Shown piece by piece: positions 1-5,605 of a DNA stretch of 6,432 nucleotides. Origin of the DNA: Nitrospira sp. (GTDB taxonomy: Bacteria > Nitrospirota > Nitrospiria > Nitrospirales > Nitrospiraceae); contig JACOEF010000521.1 in the NCBI GenBank assembly GCA_024998705.1, positions 1-6,432 on the forward strand. Reading direction: 5' to 3'. Every line of letters starts with the position of its first letter. Position 1 is the stretch's first letter. Both the position numbers and the translations under genes were made by a program. The notes under the pieces are model-generated. The model saw nothing but the letters and a program-made list of their open reading frames with translations. It searched no databases and was not told the DNA's origin.

Positions 1-18
1 GTAAGTGGCCTTACCCCC
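1..18 (-). terminator. Possible half of a terminator hairpin at the window edge
   Basis: Bases 1-14 form a perfect small inverted repeat (GTAAG, loop TGGC, CTTAC). On the minus strand this is preceded by a run of Gs (from 15-18 and onward), 22 bases after the stop of the small Lys/Ala peptide. If the bases beyond the left edge are a C-run followed by Ts, this would be a rho-independent terminator for the minus-strand HARE-HTH/peptide unit. The second half lies outside the window, so this is only a suggestion. Confidence 0.25.
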
Positions 19-40
19 GGCGTGCAAATCCTGGCAGGAC

Positions 41-97
41 TTACTTCTTCTTCGCTGCCTTCTTCGCTGGTTTCTTCGCTGCCTTCTTCGTTGCCAA
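41..97 (-). CDS. 18-residue Lys/Ala-rich micro-peptide (histone H1-tail-like)
   Basis: A short reading frame starts at TTG (97-95) and ends with TAA (43-41). It encodes MATKKAAKKPAKKAAKKK. The start is supported by a near-perfect Shine-Dalgarno GGAGGT at 110-105, 7 bases upstream of the TTG; an in-frame GTG at 106-104 lies inside that site and is unlikely to be used. The peptide is made only of Met, Ala, Thr, Lys and Pro and resembles the KKAAKK/KKPAKK tails of histone H1-like bacterial nucleoid proteins, but without any globular domain. Such tails bind nucleic acid by charge, so a DNA- or RNA-binding role is inferred. It follows the HARE-HTH gene by 55 bases on the same strand and is probably co-transcribed. 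It is far shorter than usual H1-like proteins; it may be a real micro-peptide or the remnant of a longer repeat protein. Confidence 0.6.
   Translation of the reverse strand: MATKKAAKKPAKKAAKKK
48..95 (-). repeat. Four tandem copies of a 12-bp unit inside the Lys/Ala peptide gene
   Basis: On the plus strand, copies lie at 48-59, 60-71, 72-83 and 84-95, with consensus TTCTTCGCTGCC; copies 2 and 4 differ at one or two bases. Each copy encodes one Lys-Lys-containing tetrapeptide, so gain or loss of a copy keeps the frame. It is coding microsatellite-like sequence and not a CRISPR array, because it has no spacers. Confidence 0.75.
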
Positions 98-152
98 GAT
101 TCTCACCTCCCTTCACACATTTAGAGTTGACGTGAACTTCTCTTCCACCCAC

Positions 153-662
153 TCATACAACCGCTGTCAGTTCCTGAGTCATCCCCGCAAACGTGTTCGG
201 CCCGACTTTTTGGAATCGTTTATCTCGCTTTAACGACGTTGCCACGGACGTCAACGGCGTCTTCCCCTTGATCTGTAACCCACCTTCCAACAAACGCTGC
301 AGGAGCTCCTTCGCATGCATCGGCCGGCTGGCTTCGCGGAGAATTTGATAGGCGGCCTCAGGCACACTCTTCCCAACATATTTGCTTTTCCCAAGCAAGA
401 TCTCACGTGACTGATCCGTGACATCCGTCACTGGCAGCGGGCGAATACCTTTTTCGTCGGTGATGATCTGACTGGAGAGACTCGCCAGCTTGGCCTTATC
501 GGCTTCGACGCGATACAGCGTCTCCGCCAGCTCCAAGTACTTCTTGATCATCGCGATTTCGTCGTCGAGACGCCGCCGCTTCTTCTCAAGCTCCTGGTAG
601 CGATTCCGGTAGGCACTGATACGCTGCTCGAGCCCCACCAGAATGTCGGTTAATTCTTCCAC
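153..662 (-). CDS. Coiled-coil protein with C-terminal HARE-HTH (winged-helix) domain
   Basis: With a start at GTG 662 the protein has 169 residues. Residues 1-60 are charged and heptad-like (around YQELEKKRRRLDDE), predicted as a coiled coil likely to mediate oligomerisation. Residues 62-95 look like a linker. Residues 96-160, starting at VGKSVPEAAYQILRE and ending near VGPNTFAG, match the HARE-HTH fold (HB1, ASXL, restriction endonuclease; also in RpoE delta), a winged helix thought to contact DNA or chromatin-like complexes. The frame stays open up to a TTG at 728, but that start has no Shine-Dalgarno, and a near-consensus promoter lies within 691-719, so transcription would begin inside the longer frame. 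GTG 662 has GAGG at 674-671, 8 bases away. The Lys/Ala peptide follows 55 bases downstream. A DNA-binding or nucleoid-associated role is inferred; no partner is known. Confidence 0.8.
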   Translation of the reverse strand: MEELTDILVGLEQRISAYRNRYQELEKKRRRLDDEIAMIKKYLELAETLYRVEADKAKLASLSSQIITDEKGIRPLPVTDVTDQSREILLGKSKYVGKSVPEAAYQILREASRPMHAKELLQRLLEGGLQIKGKTPLTSVATSLKRDKRFQKVGPNTFAGMTQELTAVV

Positions 663-684
663 AAGCAAGTCCTCAACAAAGCAT

Positions 685-702
685 ACTTGCTTTATAGCAA
701 GT
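685..702. promoter_or_regulatory. Palindrome overlapping the -10 box, candidate operator
   Basis: ACTTGCTTTATAGCAAGT is a perfect inverted repeat with 7-base arms and a TTAT centre; it covers the whole -10 box. The half-site GCAAGT recurs once more at 665-670. A dimeric repressor binding here would block the polymerase. Autoregulation by the HARE-HTH protein is one possibility, but nothing in the sequence identifies the binder. Confidence 0.4.
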
Positions 703-719
703 GATTCATTTTCTGTCAA
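691..719 (-). promoter_or_regulatory. Near-consensus sigma70 promoter for the HARE-HTH gene
   Basis: On the minus strand a perfect -35 box TTGACA (719-714) is followed by a 17-base spacer and a -10 box TATAAA (696-691, five of six matches). The transcription start would fall around 684, giving a leader of about 20 bases before GTG 662. This is the best promoter match in the window, and it lies inside the longest possible frame of the gene it would drive. Confidence 0.65.
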
Positions 720-728
720 GTCATTCAA

Positions 729-911
729 AACAACTATTTGATCGCATCATACGCACATGTATTCAGAATGCATACAATGCCTAACCAAGCCTTGCCATAC
801 AAGAACAAGCGTTTTCAGTGTTGTTATTTATCATATACTTATGATGATTTGGCGGAAAAGGACGCCCTCAATTGGTCGATTGAATGCGAGTCATGCTAGG
901 ATAGGGCTTCT
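729..911. other. AT-rich divergent intergenic region with two palindromes
   Basis: This region separates the minus-strand HARE-HTH gene from the plus-strand phosphatase gene and is visibly richer in A and T than its surroundings. It contains an imperfect palindrome at 758-776 (TGTATTCA, GAA, TGCATACA; one mismatch between arms) and a perfect one at 830-845 (ATCATA, TACT, TATGAT). Near the phosphatase gene, TGCTAGGAT at 895-902 resembles an extended -10 element with only a weak -35 (TTGGTC) 19 bases before TAGGAT. No credible gene was seen. Confidence 0.5.
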
Positions 912-1733
912 ATGCATACATCAAAGCCTCTCTCTCCAGAAGAGCGGAACTTGTATCTGACGACCGCGATTCGCGCAGCCGAAGCAGCCGGAACCGTGCT
1001 TCTGGAACATGCCAAAACCGGCTTTCGGATCGACTATAAGGCGGCAACCAACCTGGTAACCGACGCAGATCGACGCGCCGAAGAGCGTATCGTGCAAACG
1101 ATTCTGGCCGCCCACCCTTCCCACCGAATCCTTGCTGAAGAGCGCGGGAAGGATGGGGCCACGGACTCCCCGTATTGCTGGATTATCGATCCCCTTGACG
1201 GCACAACCAACTTCGCACACGGCTTTCCGTTCTACTCAGTCTCGATCGGGCTGGAATATGAGGGGGAATGTATCGTGGGAGTGGTCCTCGACCCCATGCG
1301 CCGGGAACTGTTCACCGGTGCCCTGGGACAGGGCGCATACCTGAACGGCGAGCGCCTTCGCGTGTCGACGATTGAGACACTCGACCAATCACTGTTGGTG
1401 ACCGGCTTCGCGTACAACATCCGCGAGACGACCAACAATAATCTCGATCACTTTTCCCGCATCTCACTCCGCGCACAGGGCGTGCGCCGAACTGGGTCGG
1501 CCGCTCTCGATCTGAGCTACGTGGCTGCCGGAAGGTTCGACGGATATTGGGAAGTCAAACTGAGCCCGTGGGATATGGCTGCGGGAATTGTCATTCTTCG
1601 AGAAGCAGGTGGAACGGTCTCCGGATTCAGCAAGGGCCGCTTCTCGCTGTACGAGCAAGAACTCGTCGCCACCAACGGTCGCATTCACGATCACTTACTC
1701 CGTGCGATCAATCAACATCCCGACCCTCACTAA
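912..1733 (+). CDS. suhB: Inositol monophosphatase family protein (SuhB-like)
   Basis: This 273-residue protein has the usual length and full motif set of the Mg2+-dependent inositol-1-phosphatase family. Glu76/Glu77 in ILAEERG, Asp93 and Asp96 in DPLDGTTNF (92-101), and Asp221 in WDMAAG (220-225) are the expected metal ligands; the C-terminal part has GSAALDLSYVAAGRFDGYWE (195-214). It should hydrolyse myo-inositol 1-phosphate or similar phosphomonoesters (for example nucleotide 3'-phosphates or sugar phosphates) in the cytoplasm. In proteobacteria SuhB also takes part in rRNA antitermination; whether that holds here is unknown. The ATG at 912 has only a weak site (AGGG, 903-906, 5 bases away), and the possible -10 at 897-902 lies close to it, so the mRNA may have a very short leader. 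No downstream gene is close enough to form a tight operon; the next starts 143 bases on. Confidence 0.93.
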   Translation: MHTSKPLSPEERNLYLTTAIRAAEAAGTVLLEHAKTGFRIDYKAATNLVTDADRRAEERIVQTILAAHPSHRILAEERGKDGATDSPYCWIIDPLDGTTNFAHGFPFYSVSIGLEYEGECIVGVVLDPMRRELFTGALGQGAYLNGERLRVSTIETLDQSLLVTGFAYNIRETTNNNLDHFSRISLRAQGVRRTGSAALDLSYVAAGRFDGYWEVKLSPWDMAAGIVILREAGGTVSGFSKGRFSLYEQELVATNGRIHDHLLRAINQHPDPH

Positions 1734-1740
1734 TCAGGAA

Positions 1741-1793
1741 TGTGTTCAGCCGATGACCCGCGGCGATTCATTGCCGGCCACGAAAAGAACACA
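1741..1793 (+). other. Possible stem-loop in the 3' region of the phosphatase gene
   Basis: TGTGTTC (1741-1747) and GAACACA (1787-1793) are perfect 7-base complementary arms. They enclose a smaller GCCG/CGGC hairpin (1749-1752 with 1761-1764). There is no T-run after it, so it is not a standard rho-independent terminator; it may protect the 3' end of the message or be chance. Confidence 0.25.
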
Positions 1794-1808
1794 CCGCCGA
1801 CACTCCCA

Positions 1809-1838
1809 TGTACAGTGCGATATTTGATGCGGTATGAT
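1809..1838 (+). promoter_or_regulatory. Possible sigma70 promoter for the 89-residue protein gene
   Basis: TATGAT at 1833-1838 matches the -10 consensus at five of six bases. TGTACA at 1809-1814 matches the -35 consensus at four of six, with an 18-base spacer. It lies about 40 bases before the ATG at 1877 in a region with no gene. Confidence 0.35.
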
Positions 1839-1876
1839 GCCGACCTCACCCGTCAGACCCAAGGAGTGCACGCACC

Positions 1877-2146
1877 ATGGCAAGCCAAGTCCCCCCACAA
1901 AAACCAGTCGCCGCACCCGCCGATCCGCAGGACGTCTGGGATGTCGAACTGTTACACGTACACGTGTCACGTAAAGGACAACTCGTCAATGCCGAATGGG
2001 CGCTGCACCCTCAAATCAAGGCAGATTTGAGCGCGGAAGAATGGAAAGAGCTGGGGGAACTCATGAGCAAGGTCACGACCATCGTCGGACATCGGTTTTC
2101 ACAGGCCCTCGGCGAAACGGACCCTCCCACGCCGGGGAATGCATAA
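1877..2146 (+). CDS. Conserved-looking hypothetical protein, 89 residues
   Basis: I do not recognise this protein. The ATG at 1877 is preceded by AAGGAG (1861-1866), 10 bases away, which is slightly long but clear. Residues 1-18 are rich in Pro, Ala and Gln and likely disordered. Residues 20-45 (WDVELLHVHVSRKGQLVNAE and on) alternate in a beta-strand pattern. Residues 51-79 (LSAEEWKELGELMSKVTTIV and on) form a likely amphipathic helix, and the last ten residues are again Pro-rich. There is no signal peptide, membrane segment, Cys or metal motif. It precedes the AhpD-like gene by 89 bases on the same strand and may share its transcript. A small cytoplasmic accessory protein is the safest reading; a RiPP precursor role is not supported because it has no obvious leader/core layout. 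Confidence 0.7.
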   Translation: MASQVPPQKPVAAPADPQDVWDVELLHVHVSRKGQLVNAEWALHPQIKADLSAEEWKELGELMSKVTTIVGHRFSQALGETDPPTPGNA

Positions 2147-2235
2147 CAGGACGGACCCCGACACGCCAAACCGTCACCGTGCTCACCGATCCGTCTCGTG
2201 GACGGGCCATGCCTATTCACCCTGAGAGGTTATCC

Positions 2236-2568
2236 ATGGACTGCTATTACCACTCGAAGGATCTCGGCAAATTCGGAGACATGGGAAAGGGCAACCCGGT
2301 CTTGTGGGAGAAGTTCATGAGTTATTACAGCGCCGTGTTTGCCGACGGTGCGCTGACCGAGCGGGAAAAGGCGCTGATCGCGCTCGGCGTAGCCCACGCC
2401 GTACAATGCCCCTACTGCATCGATGCCTACACTCAGGCCTGCCTGGAAAAGGGATCGAATACCGAAGAAATGACCGAAGCGGTCCACGTCGCCTGCGCCA
2501 TTCGGGGAGGGGCCTCCCTCGTGCACGGGGTGCAGATGCGAAACGTCGCTGAAAAGCTGTCGATGTAG
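2236..2568 (+). CDS. AhpD-like protein, arsenosugar-associated peroxidase-like family
   Basis: This 110-residue protein belongs to the AhpD/carboxymuconolactone decarboxylase superfamily. REKALIALGVAHAVQCPYC (43-61) carries the redox pair Cys58-Pro-Tyr-Cys61, and EAVHVACAIRGGASLVHGVQ (81-100) is the typical second half. The opening MDCYYHSKDLGKFGDMGKGN is what I associate with the arsenosugar biosynthesis-associated peroxidase-like subgroup, some members of which carry selenocysteine in the CxxC; here both positions are TGC (Cys). The usual relay His four residues after the second Cys is Tyr65. A thiol-disulfide or peroxide-reducing role is inferred. ATG 2236 is chosen because GAGAGGT (2224-2230) lies 5 bases upstream and the family starts here; an in-frame ATG at 2209 has only a weak site. 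The radical SAM gene converges from the other side, 36 bases away. No arsM- or arsS-like gene is in the window. Confidence 0.85.
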   Translation: MDCYYHSKDLGKFGDMGKGNPVLWEKFMSYYSAVFADGALTEREKALIALGVAHAVQCPYCIDAYTQACLEKGSNTEEMTEAVHVACAIRGGASLVHGVQMRNVAEKLSM

Positions 2569-2604
2569 GGGAGGGGGCACGACCGAAGAGACCGCAGAAT
2601 CCGC

Positions 2605-4467
2605 TTAGTAATATGGATGCTCGGTAATGGCCAGCGTGAAATACTTTCCCCGCTCTTCATAGAGAATTCGCTTCGCCGTCAATCGCTCCAAAGACTCTTG
2701 GATGACGCCATCCGCCACGCTCCCCATGTCGCCACGCTCCCGGACCGCGCCCCGCAAGTGCTCCAATGACTTCGGTGCTTCGCTGCACAGATCGATGAAC
2801 AACGACGCCGGCCAGTCGAATCGTTCACGCGTCGGACTCATGGTCCGCCCATCGTACACCGTCACATAGTCGAACGCCTTCGAATAGTACAGGAACGGCT
2901 TGTCTGCAGAAGCGGCTCGCCGTTGCCATTCTTCCACGACACCCACCAACTCCTGAAACACCTCCGGATCCACGGACCATTGGTCGAGCTCGTATTCGAA
3001 GTCGTACGCGATTTTCGCGAGATCGACCTGCCGCGAATCATAGACGTGCGAATAGGCCATGCCCGGGCCAGTGATGCGGATGCCGTATTCGTGCGGCCGC
3101 GTGTAGTAGGGGCTGAACCGCTCCAGCCAGAACTTTCCAGCTCCCTCCGGCGGCTGCAGGTGAAAGAGAGAGGGGAGGAGAGCAATCTGCCGGCGATAGT
3201 CGTCGTTGGTTTCGCCCGGAAATCCGAGCAGGATATTCCACGAGACCGCCACGCGATAGTAAAAGCACCATTTCAGGCAGACTAGATTCTGCAGGGGCGT
3301 CACGCCCTTATCCATCGCTTTCAACTGAGTCAGGCTGAGGCTTTCCAAACCGGGCTGCATGCACTTCACGCCCCCTACGGCCAGCGTTCGGATCTGACTC
3401 TTCTGCAGATTGCTCTTGGTTTCAATGAACACATCCAGGTCGCGGCGCTCCTGGGCGAAGCTGCCGAACAGGTTCTCGACATATTTCATGTCGATAATGT
3501 TGTCCACGAGCCGGAACCGTGTCGTATCGTACCGACTCGACAAATACGCCATCTCACGAGCGACTTGTTCGGACGACTTGGCGCGGAACTTCATGCTCTG
3601 CGCATTCAGTCCGCAGAAGGTGCAATGGTGTTTTTCGCCCCACCAGCAACCGCGTGAGCCTTCGTACAAGAGAATACGATCCAGTCCACGCGACGCTTCG
3701 GTACCGAGCTCAGCCAGGAGATGATAATAGTCGTCGTAGTCCGGCGGACCGGTGTGCGCAAATTCTGTAAAAAGCGCCGTATTCGGCTCATAGCGAATCT
3801 CGCCATTCTCCCGGTACGTCACGCCTTTGGGGCAGGGGCCGGTCGATCCGCTCAGCACATGGTCGACTAACGCGGGAAACGTCACCTCGCCTTCTCCGAC
3901 CACCACATGGTCGATGAACGGGAACGCCCGAAAATACTCCAAGCCCATCTCACCATCGTAGTTGGCGCCGCCGAATACGATTTTCACATCTGGATACAAA
4001 TCCTTGATCAGCTTCGCCATGGTCAGGCTTGCGACGTTTTGATCGAAGGTGGACGTAAACCCCACGATTTTGTACTGACCCCAGTCGATGCCGGTCATCG
4101 CTCCCGTCAGGAATTGCGGCGCGGTCCGCGTGACCATCTCCTCGAAGAACGAGACCGGCTGGCCGCTCTCCCGGGCAATCTGCTCAAACACCGGTTTGAA
4201 CACTCGCGGATAGTCGGCCCGTTTGGGGTTATCGCGAAACAGGAGATAGGAGAACAGCCACTCACCGAACAGGGCGCGTTTCTCACAAATCGATTCGTAG
4301 AGCGGAATTCCGATCTTGTGCGCGAATCGCACATTCAAGTGGTGGCAATCGACCGCCACACCTCTCGACTTCAGCAACGCCGAGAGCGTCCCCAATTGAA
4401 TCGAGGGATACTTCGAAAAACTGAAGGGCATGTTGACGAGCGCCACCTGGGCCTGAGCGTTACTCAT
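2605..4467 (-). CDS. RiPP maturation radical SAM C-methyltransferase (B12-binding type)
   Basis: A 620-residue enzyme whose motifs match the bacteriocin/RiPP maturation radical SAM protein 1 group. Residues 10-35 (LVNMPFSFSKYPSIQLGTL) and 130-200 (GFTSTFDQNVASL, IVFGGANYDGEMG, VVVGEGE) form the cobalamin-binding-like N-terminal domain. The iron-sulfur motif is Cys274-X7-Cys282-X2-Cys285 within GSRGCWWGEKHHCTFCGLN, the unusual spacing typical of this group rather than CX3CX2C. Further family blocks are VDNIIDM (321-327), QPGLESLS (371-378), WNILLGFPGE (410-419) and LQPPEGAGKFWLERFSPYY (437-455). Such enzymes add methyl groups to unactivated carbons of ribosomal peptides, using SAM and methylcobalamin. 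ATG 4467 is chosen because GGAG lies 5 bases upstream; the frame extends to a TTG at 4518 without a site. No precursor peptide is recognised next to it. It lies downstream of the pterin dehydratase gene on the same strand, after a gap of 215 bases. Confidence 0.9.
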   Translation of the reverse strand: MSNAQAQVALVNMPFSFSKYPSIQLGTLSALLKSRGVAVDCHHLNVRFAHKIGIPLYESICEKRALFGEWLFSYLLFRDNPKRADYPRVFKPVFEQIARESGQPVSFFEEMVTRTAPQFLTGAMTGIDWGQYKIVGFTSTFDQNVASLTMAKLIKDLYPDVKIVFGGANYDGEMGLEYFRAFPFIDHVVVGEGEVTFPALVDHVLSGSTGPCPKGVTYRENGEIRYEPNTALFTEFAHTGPPDYDDYYHLLAELGTEASRGLDRILLYEGSRGCWWGEKHHCTFCGLNAQSMKFRAKSSEQVAREMAYLSSRYDTTRFRLVDNIIDMKYVENLFGSFAQERRDLDVFIETKSNLQKSQIRTLAVGGVKCMQPGLESLSLTQLKAMDKGVTPLQNLVCLKWCFYYRVAVSWNILLGFPGETNDDYRRQIALLPSLFHLQPPEGAGKFWLERFSPYYTRPHEYGIRITGPGMAYSHVYDSRQVDLAKIAYDFEYELDQWSVDPEVFQELVGVVEEWQRRAASADKPFLYYSKAFDYVTVYDGRTMSPTRERFDWPASLFIDLCSEAPKSLEHLRGAVRERGDMGSVADGVIQESLERLTAKRILYEERGKYFTLAITEHPYY

Positions 4468-4682
4468 ACGCACTCCAGTCTCGTCGGCACAGGGCAGGGC
4501 ACGAAGCAGGATACGCAATGAACCGCTGCACGAAACGATCGAACCCGAAGCGCGTCACGAGCGCCTGCGGAGAGGGCGGCGCAGGGGGAAAGGACCGCGA
4601 GCCGCCGAGGAGGCCGAGCGAAACCGTTCGCGACGGGCGAGGAGGTCGGTTGTCGCAGTACATGCGCCATGACTGGTCGGGG
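4468..4682 (-). other. GC-rich gap with two overlapping candidate small ORFs
   Basis: Between the pterin dehydratase stop and the radical SAM start lie 215 bases of very GC-rich, purine/pyrimidine-skewed sequence. Two minus-strand frames are open. One runs 4670-4464 (68 residues, tail with four Cys: HCVSCFVPCPVPTRLECV), its TGA overlapping the radical SAM ATG as ATGA. The other runs 4663-4460 (67 residues, tail RFIAYPASCPALCRRDWSAY). Neither has a visible Shine-Dalgarno, and long frames arise by chance in such sequence, so I do not call a gene. CCTGCG (4564-4569) and CGCAGG (4580-4585) form a small hairpin. The region may be a leader, a precursor gene or an interspersed repeat. Confidence 0.35.
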
Positions 4683-5030
4683 TTAGGCCCCAGCCCGGAA
4701 CGGTGCAAATTCACGATCCGCTTTGGCCGCCAGATAAAAATCACTCTCCGTGAGTCCACTGATTTTGTGCGTCCAGATCTCGACCTTACATTTACCCCAC
4801 GCCACATACAGATCCGGGTGATGGCCCTCGGCTTCAGCCACGGCGCCGACCTTGTTCGCAAAATCCAGCGCCTGCGCGAAATCCTTAAACGTATACAACC
4901 GCTCGAGATGGCCCTGAGTATTGAGCGACCACCCGCGTCCCAATTCCTGCAGCAACGATTCCGTTCGCTCTGCGGGGAGGGGAGGGACCCCGCCCCGCCA
5001 GGGAATACATTTCTTGTCGGCCAGACTCAT
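4683..5030 (-). CDS. Pterin-4a-carbinolamine dehydratase (4a-hydroxytetrahydrobiopterin dehydratase)
   Basis: This 115-residue protein has the complete signature of the family. EGHHPDLYVAWGKCKVEIWT (68-87) carries the catalytic His70-His71-Pro72 and Trp78; His88 follows in THKISGLTESDFYLA (87-101). It dehydrates 4a-hydroxytetrahydropterin to quinonoid dihydropterin, the recycling step after aromatic amino acid hydroxylases, in the cytoplasm as an oligomer. The opening ADKKCIPWRGGVPPL (4-18) is a common N-terminus in bacterial members. The ATG at 5030 follows AAGGAG (5041-5036) by 5 bases. No phenylalanine hydroxylase gene is in the window; family members often occur without one and may serve other pterin chemistry. 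It follows the CBS gene by 86 bases on the same strand, with a possible promoter of its own in the gap. Confidence 0.94.
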   Translation of the reverse strand: MSLADKKCIPWRGGVPPLPAERTESLLQELGRGWSLNTQGHLERLYTFKDFAQALDFANKVGAVAEAEGHHPDLYVAWGKCKVEIWTHKISGLTESDFYLAAKADREFAPFRAGA

Positions 5031-5081
5031 GACATCTCCTTCGCAAACGGTGACAACCGTCAGTGGTTTCGAGAAGGCGCT

Positions 5082-5111
5082 ATTCTACGAGCTGCCCGTT
5101 CTGTCCCGCAA
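5082..5111 (-). promoter_or_regulatory. Possible sigma70 promoter for the pterin dehydratase gene
   Basis: On the minus strand TTGCGG (5111-5106) and TAGAAT (5087-5082, five of six matches to the -10) are separated by 18 bases and lie about 50 bases before the ATG at 5030. The small hairpin ACGGT-GACA-ACCGT (5047-5060) falls between this site and the Shine-Dalgarno. The -35 is weak, so read-through from the CBS gene is also possible. Confidence 0.3.
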
Positions 5112-5116
5112 CCGCC

Positions 5117-5605
5117 CTAGTACCCTGAGGGTTGCGCCGCACGCTGGTGCTCCAATGCGGCATGTCCCCGCTCAAAGAACAACCCCCGATTGATATCCCC
5201 CACACTGACCATCCCGACCAATGTGCCTTTCTCGACCACCGGAATCCGGCGAAAATTCTTCACACCCATATACGATGCCGCTTCCAGGACGGGAGTCCGT
5301 GGCGTGACCGTCAATGGATTCACACTCATGACCTCCTCGACCCGTTGGGTCAGGACATCCGCGTATGCGTCCTCCATCTCAATAAAATCCCGACTGTGCA
5401 CATTGTCATGAATATATTCGCCGTAATTGGGATAGAGCGGGATCAAGACATCGCGCCACGTCACCAGGCCGATCAACAACTCGCCGTCCTCCACGACCGG
5501 AATCGCGCCGCAATGACGACTAAGCATCTTGGTGACCACGGAACGGACCGAGTCGTGACGCCTGGCTGTCACCACACCGGTGGACATCACATCTTGGACA
5601 AGCAT
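5117..5605 (-). CDS. CBS-domain-pair protein (Bateman module)
   Basis: This 162-residue protein consists of two CBS domains and little else. CBS1 covers about residues 5-58 (VQDVMSTGVVTARRHDSV, then CGAIPVV and GLVTWRDV at 46-53). CBS2 covers about 90-142 (VEEVMSVNPLTVTPRTPV, then RRIPVVEKG and GMVSVGDINR at 131-140). A linker with FIEMEDAY lies between them. Paired CBS domains bind adenine nucleotides such as AMP, ATP or SAM and act as energy or metabolite sensors that control a partner protein; a standalone pair like this has no known target from sequence alone. The ATG at 5605 has an excellent Shine-Dalgarno, AAAGGAGG (5618-5611), 5 bases away. It is the first gene of a minus-strand run that continues with the pterin dehydratase. 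The last residues (HQRAAQPSGY) are outside the domain. Confidence 0.93.
   Translation of the reverse strand: MLVQDVMSTGVVTARRHDSVRSVVTKMLSRHCGAIPVVEDGELLIGLVTWRDVLIPLYPNYGEYIHDNVHSRDFIEMEDAYADVLTQRVEEVMSVNPLTVTPRTPVLEAASYMGVKNFRRIPVVEKGTLVGMVSVGDINRGLFFERGHAALEHQRAAQPSGY

Noticed and set aside
48..95. Tandem 12-bp units as a CRISPR-like array
   Set aside because: The units are directly adjacent with no spacers and they encode a Lys/Ala repeat.
1996..2235. N-terminal extension of the AhpD-like gene
   Set aside because: It overlaps the 89-residue gene in another frame, lacks family similarity, and ATG 2236 has the better ribosome site and the usual family N-terminus.
2407..2418. Selenocysteine in the CxxC of the AhpD-like protein
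   Set aside because: Both positions are TGC codons and no in-frame TGA is present.
4468..4518. Extension of the radical SAM protein to a TTG at 4518
   Set aside because: There is no ribosome site before that TTG, while ATG 4467 has GGAG 5 bases upstream and leads directly into the family's N-terminal motif.
3907..4521. 204-residue plus-strand open frame opposite the radical SAM gene
   Set aside because: It is antisense to a strongly supported enzyme with clear motifs; its own translation shows no family features and no ribosome site.
4518..5120. 200-residue plus-strand open frame
   Set aside because: Most of it is antisense to the pterin dehydratase and the rest lies in GC-rich skewed sequence where all frames tend to stay open.
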